From NCBI RefSeq assembly GCF_003987645.1, contig NZ_NGKA01000001.1, positions 186,001 to 250,000 of the forward strand: a stretch of DNA of 64,000 bases. Reading direction: 5' to 3'. The stretch comes from Vagococcus elongatus. Its GTDB lineage: Bacteria > Bacillota > Bacilli > Lactobacillales > Vagococcaceae. The notes beneath the pieces are model-generated. The model was not told where the DNA came from, did not search any database, and saw only the letters and a program-made list of their open reading frames with translations. Shown here one piece after another: positions 46,738 through 57,584 of the stretch. The first letter of the stretch is position 1, and the number at the start of each line of letters is the position of its first letter. Position numbers and translations under genes: made by a program.

Positions 46738-47678
46738 GTCATCCGCTCCTCTTTATTAAAAGGTATCTCAAAACAGTCAAAATCTCTGACTACTTTTGTC
46801 TTTGGAAAAATTTTTCTTGCCTCTTTTTCCATCAGCTTCATGTCGTTGCCCAAATATCTGGCACTGATATGAGTTAAATATAATTGTTTTACATTTTTTT
46901 CCTTCGCAACATTTGCTGCTTGACTAGAAGTTGAATGGAAATAGGCATTAGCCATCTTGTTTTCATCAGATAAAAATGTGCTTTCATGAACAAGGACATC
47001 CGCATCTTGGGCGAGAATCCCAATATTTTTGTGAGGTCTCGTATCTCCTAAAATCGTGACGATACGACCCTTTTGTTCTGGTCCGACAAAGTCGTTGCCG
47101 TCAATTTCACGTCCGTCCTCTAAAATTATTTTTTCCCTGTTTTTGATTTTACCATAGACAGGTCCTGATGGGATACCAAGTGCTTTCACTTTTTCTACCA
47201 GCAATTCCCCGGGGTGATCCATTTCCCGAACACGAAATCCGTAACTCTTGATTCGATGATCGAGTGGTAAAGCTGTAACCTCAAACTGATGATCTTTAAA
47301 AACCAAACCGCCATTATCGATTTCAGTGTAGATAATCGGATATTTTAAATGAGAATCAGAAATTTTTAAACTGGTTTCGACAAATTCTTTAATACCTGTC
47401 GGGCCAATGATAGTCAAAGGAGATTCCCCTCCTTGAAAAGAACGGCTGCTCAACAAACCGGGCAATCCGAAAATATGGTCCCCGTGCAAATGAGTAATAA
47501 ATATTTTTTCTATTTTCCTCGGTCGAATGCTGGTTTTTAAAATTTGCTGCTGAGTCCCTTCCCCACAGTCAAAAAGCCAAACCGCATTTCTTTCATCTAA
47601 AAGTTTCAAAGCAATCCCCGTCACGTTACGTTGTCTTGAAGGAACGCCTGCTCCCGTACCTAAAAATTCTATTTCCAT
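46734..47678 (-). CDS. rnz: Ribonuclease Z
   Basis: A 314-residue metallo-beta-lactamase-fold endonuclease that trims tRNA 3' ends. Zinc motif [15 protein letters not shown], the PXKXRN-like exosite region, and GDTRPHKN are present. ATG at 47678 follows AGGTG; a longer frame to 47705 lacks a ribosome binding site. Works with RNase P (rnpB here) on tRNA precursors. Confidence 0.95.
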   Translation of the reverse strand: MEIEFLGTGAGVPSRQRNVTGIALKLLDERNAVWLFDCGEGTQQQILKTSIRPRKIEKIFITHLHGDHIFGLPGLLSSRSFQGGESPLTIIGPTGIKEFVETSLKISDSHLKYPIIYTEIDNGGLVFKDHQFEVTALPLDHRIKSYGFRVREMDHPGELLVEKVKALGIPSGPVYGKIKNREKIILEDGREIDGNDFVGPEQKGRIVTILGDTRPHKNIGILAQDADVLVHESTFLSDENKMANAYFHSTSSQAANVAKEKNVKQLYLTHISARYLGNDMKLMEKEARKIFPKTKVVRDFDCFEIPFNKEERMT

Positions 47679-47710
47679 ATGACACCTAAACTTTCTAACA
47701 TTCATTGATA

Positions 47711-47743
47711 AAAATAGCTGAGACCGTCACGTCTCAGCTATTA
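47711..47743. terminator. Terminator between obg and rnz
   Basis: AATAGCTGAGAC (47713-47724) and GTCTCAGCTATT (47731-47742) form a perfect 12-base stem; on the reverse strand TTTTTATC follows. It ends obg transcription. Confidence 0.92.
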
Positions 47744-47753
47744 TTTTAAAGCA

Positions 47754-49381
<1,628 letters not shown>

Positions 49382-49837
49382 ATGATGAAAAAAAACAGCA
49401 CGCTGATGTTGCTTTTAGGATTGGCTTTCGTACTCACCGCTTGTACACAAGCTGATGATGGAAAAGATACCCAATATTCTTCCCAAAGTGATATGGTGAC
49501 ATCGACCACAACAGAAATAAAAAGCAATAACGCAGAAAAGACTTCCGATTCAGTCAACTACTCTGATAATACTGACAACAGCAGTTCTGTAAAGAAAACA
49601 ACGGAAACTTCTTCTGCAGAAAATAATCTTATTAAAAGTGAAGAACAAGCGATCAACACTTTGACTGCTTTTCTAGAAGAAGATGATGATATTTATTATA
49701 TGCTATGGAGAGAAACTGATGATTTTTATGTAATCAAACTAGTCTCAAAAAGCGCACAAGAAAAAGGCGGCAGTGGAACGGCTGGATTTTATGAAGTATT
49801 TAAAAAAGATGGCAATATCAAAGAAAAAGATTATTAA
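49382..49837 (+). CDS. Putative lipoprotein of unknown function
   Basis: A 151-residue secreted lipoprotein. Lipobox FVLTACTQ at about residue 21 is followed by a Ser/Thr/Asn-rich low-complexity linker (to ~80) and a small C-terminal domain (AINTLTAFLEEDDDIYYMLW) of about 60 residues that I do not recognise. AAGGGAGCGG ribosome binding site. Monocistronic with its own terminator. Confidence 0.8.
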   Translation: MMKKNSTLMLLLGLAFVLTACTQADDGKDTQYSSQSDMVTSTTTEIKSNNAEKTSDSVNYSDNTDNSSSVKKTTETSSAENNLIKSEEQAINTLTAFLEEDDDIYYMLWRETDDFYVIKLVSKSAQEKGGSGTAGFYEVFKKDGNIKEKDY

Positions 49838-49843
49838 AAATTA

Positions 49844-49876
49844 TCAAGCATATCCTGTGGGGTATGCTTTTTGTAT
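49844..49876 (+). terminator. Terminator after the lipoprotein gene
   Basis: AAGCATA...TATGCTTTTTG stem with inner CC/GG pairing. Confidence 0.8.
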
Positions 49877-49985
49877 AATTTAATGCTGCATTGCCTTATA
49901 GACAGACCCATCACAAATAAACATCCTCTTCTCGTCTTATGATATGATGATAGAGAGAAATAAAATATAACGGCGGTGTTTTGAT

Positions 49986-50678
49986 ATGTCTGATGACAAG
50001 ATGACTTCAATCAATTTAGGGAGCAATACAGAGAGATGGCTTAACTATGCAAAAGTGACGTTGCCTAAAGAATGTCCAAACTGCCACCATGCCATCCTGC
50101 CTATACGCAATAGTTCAGGCGTGTTTAAGTATGCAAAGGAAACCCATTTGCAAGTTTTTTCGTGGAAATGTCCTCAATGCTTTGACAACTATGTTACTTT
50201 TCACACACGACGTAATTTAAGTGATGTCAATGCCCGATTTTTAGGTATCACACCACCCCTTCGCAAGCGGATTTTTAGTGAGCAGCTGACTGATTTGTCT
50301 CCTCGCTTCATCGAAGTCTATCATCAGGCTTCCAGCAGTGAAGCTGAGAATAATTTAACTTTAGCTGCTATCGGGTATAAATTTTCGTTAGAAATTTTAG
50401 TGAAAGATTTTGCTACTGTCATGTTAAACATACCCAAAGAAGAACTTTTAAATAAATCCCTTTATCAATGTATCGAAGATTATTTGCCAAGAATGAAATA
50501 TATTGCTTCAACTGATTTGATTCAACTGAAAGGTTCAAACTTTGAACATCACTATCAAAAGTTTGAACTAGAGGCCTTCAATGAATTCAAGTTTTATCTG
50601 AACGCGCTAATAGATTTGATAGCAGTTGAACTCAGGCTCCGAACCTTTCCTCCTTCTTTTTCAGAAAAAGAGGAATAA
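49986..50678 (+). CDS. DUF4145 domain protein with zinc-ribbon
   Basis: A 230-residue cytosolic protein. Near the N-terminus two CXXC pairs (CPNCHH, about residue 34, and CPQC, about residue 60) form a zinc ribbon. The C-terminal part (about 110-215, LAAIGYKFSLEILVKDFATVML) is helical and fits DUF4145, a HEPN-like family common in uncharacterised, sometimes defence-associated proteins. No nuclease or restriction genes adjoin it. Monocistronic. Confidence 0.75.
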   Translation: MSDDKMTSINLGSNTERWLNYAKVTLPKECPNCHHAILPIRNSSGVFKYAKETHLQVFSWKCPQCFDNYVTFHTRRNLSDVNARFLGITPPLRKRIFSEQLTDLSPRFIEVYHQASSSEAENNLTLAAIGYKFSLEILVKDFATVMLNIPKEELLNKSLYQCIEDYLPRMKYIASTDLIQLKGSNFEHHYQKFELEAFNEFKFYLNALIDLIAVELRLRTFPPSFSEKEE

Positions 50679-50690
50679 AAGAAGACTAAA

Positions 50691-50721
50691 AGCATGGAAT
50701 GATTTTTCCATGCTTTTTTTG
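50691..50721. terminator. Terminator between DUF4145 gene and mupG
   Basis: AAAAGCATGGAA and TTCCATGCTTTTTTT form a perfect stem with a short loop, with T-rich flank on the forward strand and AAAAGC-TTTTAG on the reverse. Confidence 0.88.
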
Positions 50722-50730
50722 TGTCATTGT

Positions 50731-51828
50731 TTAATTTGATTTATCTTCAATTAATTTGAAATTTGACCAAGGTTTCAAGAAATCCAATAGGAACATTTCA
50801 CTGTCAGAAATTCTTCCAACCACATTGACCCGCCCGTCATTTTTCATTTCTTTCAAAGCGATTTGGGTTTCACCTTTATACTGTCCATAACCTTCGTTAT
50901 CTATCAGCACGTCTCCCCTAGTCATGTCCACTGTATGATGTGGCGGAAAGTCTTTATCTTTATAGTAAATTCGGGTCATAGTCGAACGCAGCATATAGGC
51001 GGAACGATCCCCACGGTAGCTGTGCAAATTATCAAACAAGCATACCCGTTCTGCTTCTGTGATATCTTTATGAGGCACCACTTTTATTGAAGGATAGTCT
51101 GCAAAAAATGCTTTGGACATGGCATTTAGTTCTTCTTCGGAGGCATAGGCGTTTCCGATAGTGATATCATCAATCAAACCAGTCAACATCAGATGTTTGA
51201 CTTGCGTACTGATTTCAAGTGTACGGTGTTCTTCTAGTGTACACAATCCGTCCTGTGTAGGCCACGGGCCGAAGTCAGCTTCACGAGAATTAACAAAAGC
51301 CATCGTATTCAAATTATGCTTTCTGAATTTTTCCGAACAGAAAACAAAATGATCGTAGTCTAAACCAGAATAGCGGTGAGGATAAAAATTGTGCGACCCC
51401 AGCAGATTTTTCTGATTAGGAGAAAAGCTCATAATATTATCCACATAGCTGGTCCCTGAACTCATATTGATTTCAATCTTCAAGTTATAAGGATTGCGGG
51501 TCATTCGTGCTTCTTCCTGACCAGTCATTCCGATATCCAAACGAATGCCGTCTGCTCCTAATTCATGGAAAAATGACAAATCATTATAGGACACCCCTAA
51601 TTGATCGAATAAAGCAGGATTAATGTCGACCATCACCTCAAACCCGAGAGAATTCGCATAATCGACCACAGCTTTAAACTCACTCAGCACTTTTTCCTTG
51701 TCATCTTTAATTTGAAGCAAACTAGTAAATACTCGTTTAAATCCGTATTCGTGCGCCAAATCCAAATATGCCTTGTCTTTCTCAAAAGTTGACTTTTCCG
51801 GATAAATCGAAATTCCAAGTTTTCCCAT
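50731..51828 (-). CDS. MupG-type 6-phospho-N-acetylmuramidase (DUF871)
   Basis: A 365-residue DUF871 protein. The N-terminal TIM barrel (GISIYPEKSTFEKDKAYLDL; GADGIRLDIGMTGQEEARMT; LLGSHNFYPHRYSGLDYDHF) and the C-terminal cyclophilin-like domain (about 255-360) match MupG, which splits MurNAc 6-phosphate-GlcNAc disaccharides during wall recycling. No murQ, murP or murR genes adjoin it here, unlike in staphylococci. GGGAGG ahead of ATG. DUF871 also occurs in PTS operons, so another glycosidic substrate is possible. Confidence 0.85.
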   Translation of the reverse strand: MGKLGISIYPEKSTFEKDKAYLDLAHEYGFKRVFTSLLQIKDDKEKVLSEFKAVVDYANSLGFEVMVDINPALFDQLGVSYNDLSFFHELGADGIRLDIGMTGQEEARMTRNPYNLKIEINMSSGTSYVDNIMSFSPNQKNLLGSHNFYPHRYSGLDYDHFVFCSEKFRKHNLNTMAFVNSREADFGPWPTQDGLCTLEEHRTLEISTQVKHLMLTGLIDDITIGNAYASEEELNAMSKAFFADYPSIKVVPHKDITEAERVCLFDNLHSYRGDRSAYMLRSTMTRIYYKDKDFPPHHTVDMTRGDVLIDNEGYGQYKGETQIALKEMKNDGRVNVVGRISDSEMFLLDFLKPWSNFKLIEDKSN

Positions 51829-51995
51829 TCCTACATTCCTCCCGATTTTAGTTGGTTAAAATAACATTATAACAAATTATTCAAAAGAGTGTTTAAAAAG
51901 TTATGTTTACATAAAATTTTTCACATTTAATTTTCAATCATTAGCGTTTTTTGATACTATGGCATCATAGATTTTTTTAGAGAGAGAGGATTCAA

Positions 51996-52760
51996 ATGAA
52001 AAAAAGAGTGCTAAGGATTTTAACTATCGGTGCATCTGTTTTATTTTTAACTGCTTGCGGAACATCTAAAGATGCCACTGATGATCATGGAAAAAAAGCA
52101 ACAAAAGAGACGATCGAAACATCTTCCGAACCTGTTGATTTTTCGAATGCCGCTCTTCCCCAATTAGATTCAGACGTCGCAGATAATGAATATCTGGTAG
52201 AAATGGTCACTTCCATGGGATCGATTAAATTTAGATTATTTCCTGACATCGTTCCAAAAACAGTGGAAAATTTTGTTACCCATGCTAAAGACGGCTATTA
52301 TGATGGCGTTATTTTTCACCGAGTCATCGATAATTTTATGATTCAAGGGGGAGACCCTGAAGGCACAGGAATGGGCGGAGAAAGTATTTGGGGAGAACCT
52401 TTCAAAGATGAATCAAATCGAGAATTGTTCAATATCCGCGGTGCCCTTTCCATGGCAAATTCCGGACCGGATACAAATGGCAGTCAGTTTTTTATTGTTC
52501 AAAATAAAGACGATGTGTCCACTCGCAGCGGACTTCTGAAAGACGAGTTTCCAGAGCCGATCATTGAGAAGTACAAAGAAGGCGGCGCCCCTTATCTAGA
52601 CTATACTTACGAAGGCAGTGCCAGCAATCATACCGTCTTCGGACAAGTTTTCGAAGGTATGGATGTGGTAGATAAAATTGCAGCGGTGGAAGTTGACGGA
52701 GAAAAGCCAAAAAATGACGTCAAGATTATTGAAATTAAAATACTGCAAGAACCAAAATAA
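51996..52760 (+). CDS. Secreted cyclophilin-type peptidyl-prolyl isomerase lipoprotein
   Basis: A 254-residue lipoprotein. Lipobox LFLTACGT with the cysteine near residue 22, short linker, then a cyclophilin domain (about 65-250): VENFVTHAKDGYYDGVIFHR, FMIQGGDPEGTGMGGESI, SMANSGPDTNGSQFFI. It assists folding of exported proteins outside the membrane. AGAGGATT ribosome binding site. Monocistronic; terminator follows. Confidence 0.93.
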   Translation: MKKRVLRILTIGASVLFLTACGTSKDATDDHGKKATKETIETSSEPVDFSNAALPQLDSDVADNEYLVEMVTSMGSIKFRLFPDIVPKTVENFVTHAKDGYYDGVIFHRVIDNFMIQGGDPEGTGMGGESIWGEPFKDESNRELFNIRGALSMANSGPDTNGSQFFIVQNKDDVSTRSGLLKDEFPEPIIEKYKEGGAPYLDYTYEGSASNHTVFGQVFEGMDVVDKIAAVEVDGEKPKNDVKIIEIKILQEPK

Positions 52761-52765
52761 ACTTA

Positions 52766-52808
52766 ACATCATTCCCAAATAATGCTATCTGGAGGAATGA
52801 TGTTTTTT
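52766..52808 (+). terminator. Terminator after the cyclophilin gene
   Basis: AACATCATTCC and GGAATGATGTTTTTTT form a strong stem with a ~16-base loop. Confidence 0.88.
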
Positions 52809-52858
52809 TGTGAAATTTATTAAGTAATCACTAAATTGTTCTGCTGGATTTCTGATTT

Positions 52859-52887
52859 TTGACAAATTATGCTAAACTCTCTATGAA
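52859..52887 (+). promoter_or_regulatory. Promoter of mvaS-mvaA
   Basis: Perfect TTGACA (52859-52864), 17-base spacer, TATGAA (52882-52887), about 32 bases before the mvaS start. Confidence 0.65.
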
Positions 52888-52919
52888 AATAAATAATTAA
52901 TGACAAGGAGTAGTAGACT

Positions 52920-54095
52920 ATGGCTAAATTGCCCATCGGGATTGATCAGCTGAATTTTTTCACCCCTTCTCTCTACGTTGATATGATTGACTTAGCGAAA
53001 GCCCGCAACACAGACCCAAACAAATACATCATTGGGATTGGTCAGGAAAAAATGGGAATCAACCCAATTACTCAAGATGCGGTTTCCATGGGTGCAAACG
53101 CCGCTTTACCGATTGTTTCAGAAGCGGACAAGTCCAAAATAGATATGGTGATTTTCGCAACTGAATCCGGCACAGACTATTCTAAATCAGGAGCGGTGTC
53201 CATTCATCGCCTGCTGAATATAAATCCTTTCGCCCGAGCTATAGAAATGAAACAAGCGTGTTACAGTGCCACCGCAGGAATCATGATGGCAAAAGACTAT
53301 ATAGCTTCCCACCCAGATCGTAAAGTTTTAGTTGTCGGTTCTGACTTGGCTCGCTACGGTTTGAATACTGCTGGAGAAGTCACCCAAGGGGCAGGCGCCG
53401 TAGCTATGCTGATCAGTGCTGATCCAAGAATCATGACAGTCAGTGACGAGACGTTGCCATTCACAAAAGACATTTTTGATTTTTGGCGCCCGAATTATTC
53501 TGATACTGCCATGGTGGACGGTAAATTTTCAAATGAAGCGTATATTCAATTTTTTGAAACAGTTCTCCATGAATATCAAAGACGCTATGATTTTTCTTTG
53601 GAAGAGCTTGAAGCGTTGTGCTTCCACCTTCCCTATTCAAAAATGGGGAAAAAAGCGATGGCAAACGAATTAGAAAAAGTATCAGAAGAAACAAAAAATC
53701 GTATATTAGCACATTACGAAGCAAGTATTCTTTATACAAAAAATATCGGCAATATCTATACCGGCTCTCTTTACCTTGGACTAGCTTCTCTGTTGGATAA
53801 TAGCCAAGAAATCAGTGCAGGAAATAAAATCGGCATGTTCAGCTATGGCTCAGGAGCTGTGGGAGAATTTTTCGTTGGCGAACTGGTTCAAGGATTTAAA
53901 AAACATCTTGCCACAAAAGAACATCAACAATTATTAGATGAGAGAGAACGCTTGACTATTCCAGAATATGAAGAACTTTTCATGGAAGCTTTGCCGGAAA
54001 ACGGGACCTCTTTAAAATTGTCTAACCGCTTTGACTCGGCTCCAATCCAGCTGGTAGAAATTCGCGACCATCAGCGTCATTATGCTTTCCGCTGA
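52920..54095 (+). CDS. mvaS: Hydroxymethylglutaryl-CoA synthase
   Basis: A 391-residue cytosolic enzyme condensing acetyl-CoA with acetoacetyl-CoA to HMG-CoA, the first committed step of the mevalonate route. The nucleophilic cysteine is in IEMKQACYSATAGI; the catalytic Glu and His regions (FATESGTDYSKSG; LCFHLPYSKMGKKA) are present. AAGGAG before ATG. Followed 28 bases later by mvaA. Confidence 0.96.
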   Translation: MAKLPIGIDQLNFFTPSLYVDMIDLAKARNTDPNKYIIGIGQEKMGINPITQDAVSMGANAALPIVSEADKSKIDMVIFATESGTDYSKSGAVSIHRLLNINPFARAIEMKQACYSATAGIMMAKDYIASHPDRKVLVVGSDLARYGLNTAGEVTQGAGAVAMLISADPRIMTVSDETLPFTKDIFDFWRPNYSDTAMVDGKFSNEAYIQFFETVLHEYQRRYDFSLEELEALCFHLPYSKMGKKAMANELEKVSEETKNRILAHYEASILYTKNIGNIYTGSLYLGLASLLDNSQEISAGNKIGMFSYGSGAVGEFFVGELVQGFKKHLATKEHQQLLDERERLTIPEYEELFMEALPENGTSLKLSNRFDSAPIQLVEIRDHQRHYAFR

Positions 54096-54122
54096 AAAGT
54101 CTGAGCTATGAAAGGAACAGCA

Positions 54123-55439
54123 ATGAACGAAACATCTAATTTATCTAAATTTTATAAAAAAAATAGAGAGGAACGCTTATCTCTTTTAAGAGACAAGCGT
54201 TTTCTCACGCAAGAAGCCATGGCGTACTTTCTAGAAAACAATCTACTGACTGACGAGATTGCCGACCATCTGATAGAAAATCAAGTGGGACAGTTTCCCC
54301 TGCCTTTAGGGGTGGCCCTCAATTTTATTGTCAACGGAAAAGATGTGGTTGTCCCTATGGTGGTAGAGGAACCTTCTGTTGTAGCTGCTTGCAGTAATGC
54401 CGCCCGCTACGTCCGAAAAACTGGCGGGTTCAAGGCTGTTTCTGGCGAACGATTACAAACTGGACAACTAATTTTTTATGACTTGACCGACGTTGACTAT
54501 GCAAAAAATTATTTAGAAGAAAATAAAGCTGAAATTATTGCATTAGCTGATCAGATTCACCCTTCTATTGTCAGGCGAGGCGGAGGTACGCAAGAAGTAG
54601 TCATCGAGATTATTAAAGATAAGCAAGGTGTCTCTCAATACTTAACGGTCTATCTTCATATAGATGTGCAAGAAGCCATGGGAGCAAACATCGTCAACAC
54701 GATTTTAGAAGGTCTTCAGCCAATCTTAGCTGACTGGCTGAAAGCAAAACCTTTGCTCAGTATTTTAAGTAATTATAATGATCAGACTTTGACAACAGCC
54801 ACTTGTGAAATTCAGGTGTCAGACCTAGCAACAACCACACTCTCAGGAAGCCTAGTAGCAGAAAAAATCATTCGTGCTTCTGACTATGCCTCACTGGATA
54901 CTTACCGTGCCGTGACCCATAATAAAGGAATCATGAACGGCATTGATTCTGTCGTCATCGCTACCGGAAATGATTTCCGTGCCGTTGAAGCAGCTGCACA
55001 TGCTTTTGCCAGCCGAACAGGACGCTATCGTGCAATGAGTCAGTGGCAGTTAAGTAACGATGGCAAATACTTGCAAGGCTCCCTCACCCTGCCTATGTTG
55101 ATTGGCTCATTAGGCGGAGCTGTGAGCGTGCTGCCCATTGCAAAACTTTCCCAGGAATTAATGAAAACTTCATCCTCTAAAGAAATGGCGAATATCATCG
55201 TGTCTGTTGGGTTAGCACAAAATTTTGCCGCACTGAGAGCTTTAGTAACGGAGGGCATCCAAAAAGGACACATGAGCCTTCATGCCAACGCTTTGGCGAT
55301 ACACGCCGGAGCCGCAGGGGAGGAAATCAATCAAGTAGCTGAACAACTAAGACAAAAAGATAACATGACTTTAGAGACAGCTCACCAACTTTTGGAAGCT
55401 TTGCGTGATGCTAAGAAACCAAACGAGCTTCCTCAATAA
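54123..55439 (+). CDS. mvaA: Class II HMG-CoA reductase (monofunctional)
   Basis: A 438-residue enzyme reducing HMG-CoA to mevalonate. Class II features: VQEAMGANIVNTILEGL, NKGIMNGIDSVVIATGND with the catalytic Asp/Lys region, and the C-terminal HANALAIHAGAAGEE with the catalytic histidine. It has no N-terminal thiolase domain, unlike the bifunctional MvaE of Enterococcus faecalis. ATG at 54123 follows GAAAGGAACA; a longer frame to 54108 includes it. Acetoacetyl-CoA must be supplied by a thiolase outside this window. Confidence 0.95.
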   Translation: MNETSNLSKFYKKNREERLSLLRDKRFLTQEAMAYFLENNLLTDEIADHLIENQVGQFPLPLGVALNFIVNGKDVVVPMVVEEPSVVAACSNAARYVRKTGGFKAVSGERLQTGQLIFYDLTDVDYAKNYLEENKAEIIALADQIHPSIVRRGGGTQEVVIEIIKDKQGVSQYLTVYLHIDVQEAMGANIVNTILEGLQPILADWLKAKPLLSILSNYNDQTLTTATCEIQVSDLATTTLSGSLVAEKIIRASDYASLDTYRAVTHNKGIMNGIDSVVIATGNDFRAVEAAAHAFASRTGRYRAMSQWQLSNDGKYLQGSLTLPMLIGSLGGAVSVLPIAKLSQELMKTSSSKEMANIIVSVGLAQNFAALRALVTEGIQKGHMSLHANALAIHAGAAGEEINQVAEQLRQKDNMTLETAHQLLEALRDAKKPNELPQ

Positions 55440-55447
55440 AACCAAAT

Positions 55448-55490
55448 AAATAGAATGATTCGTCCACTGATGAGTCATTTTTATTTTTGC
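55448..55490 (+). terminator. Terminator after mvaA
   Basis: AATGATTC pairs with GAGTCATT (one mismatch wobble) followed by TTTATTTTTG. It separates mvaS-mvaA from the mvk operon. Confidence 0.7.
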
Positions 55491-55648
55491 TTTAAGTTTA
55501 CTTATAAAACATAAGAAATGATTAAAAATACCAGATTCAATAGCCTTTCATTTCTCTTTTCAGTTAAAATTATCTTGATAAAGTAATCATGGGAAATAGT
55601 TAGAAAAAAATTTGGTAGTCAAAAAGTAGATGATTTTGGAGGTAGAGA

Positions 55649-56590
55649 ATGACTCAGGGGATTGGGTATGCACATGGAAAGATTATTTTAATGGGAGAGC
55701 ATGCGGTGGTTTATGGAGAACCAGCCGTGGCTATCCCATTTCCTGCCGTAAAGATCAAAGCAACAGTGGAAAAAAATCAAGGAAAAACATCGATTGACTG
55801 CTTGTTTTACAAGGGGCTAGTAGATGAAATGCCTGAACTGCTTGAAAGTTTGCACAAAGCGATTGATATTTCCTTGCAGAAAATCAAAAAAAATGACTGG
55901 CTTACGATAAAAATAGAAAGTACGATTCCTGCAGAACGAGGCATGGGGTCAAGTGCCGCAGTTGCCGTGGCTGTAACAAGAGCCATTTTTGATTATTATG
56001 ATTGTTCTCTCACTGATGAGCAACTGCTTGAAATCGTTAATGAGGCTGAAAAGATCGCTCATGGCAATCCCAGCGGTTTGGATGCTTTGATGACGAGCAG
56101 TCACGTTCCCTATTACTATATAAAAAATCAGGAGCTCTCCCCTTTTGATTTGAATTTACATGGGGTGCTAGTGGTTGGCGATACAGGGATAACAGGAAAA
56201 ACTAAAGAGGCAGTTCAGGATGTTGCAGACAAAGTTAAACATTCTCCTGAAACATACGGTGCTGACATTCGGGCGTTAGGTCAATTAGCCCGTGAATCCC
56301 TTTATTTCTTAGAAAATGATTTACCTGAGGAACTGGGAAAACATATGTCAGCCGTCCATAAACTTTTAAGAGACTTAGGCGTATCAAGTAAAGAACTTGA
56401 ACAGCTGATTACTGCTGCCCTGTCAGCCGGTGCTTTAGGTGCAAAATTAACAGGCGGCGGCCGCGGCGGCTGTATGATTGCTTTAGGAAAAGATAAAAAA
56501 CACGGCATTGACATCGCTCAAAGCTTGGCAAACGCTGGCGCTGCTGAAACTTGGATTTTTGAGATGAACGGAGGGAGCATCATTGACTGA
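55649..56590 (+). CDS. mvk: Mevalonate kinase
   Basis: A 313-residue GHMP kinase making mevalonate 5-phosphate. ATP loop ERGMGSSAAVAVAVTRA, N-terminal GKIILMGEHAVVYGEPA, and AHGNPSGLDALMTSS are diagnostic. GGAGG precedes ATG. The stop overlaps the mvaD start by 8 bases. Start of the mvk-mvaD-mvaK2-fni operon. Confidence 0.96.
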   Translation: MTQGIGYAHGKIILMGEHAVVYGEPAVAIPFPAVKIKATVEKNQGKTSIDCLFYKGLVDEMPELLESLHKAIDISLQKIKKNDWLTIKIESTIPAERGMGSSAAVAVAVTRAIFDYYDCSLTDEQLLEIVNEAEKIAHGNPSGLDALMTSSHVPYYYIKNQELSPFDLNLHGVLVVGDTGITGKTKEAVQDVADKVKHSPETYGADIRALGQLARESLYFLENDLPEELGKHMSAVHKLLRDLGVSSKELEQLITAALSAGALGAKLTGGGRGGCMIALGKDKKHGIDIAQSLANAGAAETWIFEMNGGSIID

Positions 56591-57584
56591 AAAAAGAATA
56601 ACTGCTAGAGCTCACACGAATATTGCCCTGATAAAATATTGGGGAAAAAGAGACGAAAAATTATTTTTACCGATGAACAGCTCCCTTTCTTTAACTTTAG
56701 ATGCTTTTTATACTGATACGACAACCTCTTTCTTACCTGAAAGTCAGGAAGATATCTTTATATTAAATGGTGTAACGCAAGAAAAAAAAGAACAGGAAAA
56801 AATTTCAGCTTTTATAGATTTGTTTCGTGAGGCTGCCGGTATCTCAACTAAAATCAAAGTAGAAAGCACCAATCATGTGCCTACTGCTGCCGGACTAGCC
56901 TCCTCCGCCTCGGCATTCGCTGCTCTTGGCACCTCTTTAAATGAGTTGACAGGGATGAAAATGGATAAAACCACTTTGTCCACTTTTGTACGCCAGGGGT
57001 CTGGGAGTGCCACGCGCAGTATTTTCGGCGGTTTTGTAGAATGGGACATGGGGACAAACAGTTTCGACAGTTGTGCGAAACAAATCGATGATGCCTCTTG
57101 GGACATCGCCATGCTGACCATTCCTGTCAGCACCGATAAAAAGAAACTCTCAAGCCGGGAAGGCATGAAATTAACGGTCGAAACATCAGCTTTCTATCCA
57201 GCTTGGGTAGCACAAGCTGGAAAAGACCTTCACATGATTAAAGAAGCCATTGCAGCAAAAGATTTTATACGTTTAGGTGAAATAACTGAAGCAAACGGTA
57301 TGAAAATGCATGGTACGATGTTGGGGGCAATTCCTCCCTTTTCTTATTGGGAACCATTGACGGTCAAAGTTTTACAAAAAGTCACAGAAATACGTGGACA
57401 AGGTCTGCCATGTTACTATACAATGGACGCTGGGCCAAACGTGAAGGTTCTTTGCAGAAAGTCACAGGCGGCAGAAATAAAACAAATTTTGGATGATACT
57501 TTTCCTGAAAACCTTAGTATTTTTTCAGGAGTGGGTCAGGGAGCTTATCTGCTGACAGACATTGAGAAAGGAAGAAACGAATGA
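56583..57584 (+). CDS. mvaD: Diphosphomevalonate decarboxylase
   Basis: A 333-residue GHMP-family enzyme turning mevalonate diphosphate into isopentenyl diphosphate. N-terminal NIALIKYWGKRD, substrate loop VPTAAGLASSASAFAALGT, and SGSATRSIFGGFVEW are diagnostic. Translation starts at TTG (56583) behind GGAGGGAG, inside the mvk 3' end; the stop overlaps mvaK2 ATG. Confidence 0.96.
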   Translation: MTEKRITARAHTNIALIKYWGKRDEKLFLPMNSSLSLTLDAFYTDTTTSFLPESQEDIFILNGVTQEKKEQEKISAFIDLFREAAGISTKIKVESTNHVPTAAGLASSASAFAALGTSLNELTGMKMDKTTLSTFVRQGSGSATRSIFGGFVEWDMGTNSFDSCAKQIDDASWDIAMLTIPVSTDKKKLSSREGMKLTVETSAFYPAWVAQAGKDLHMIKEAIAAKDFIRLGEITEANGMKMHGTMLGAIPPFSYWEPLTVKVLQKVTEIRGQGLPCYYTMDAGPNVKVLCRKSQAAEIKQILDDTFPENLSIFSGVGQGAYLLTDIEKGRNE

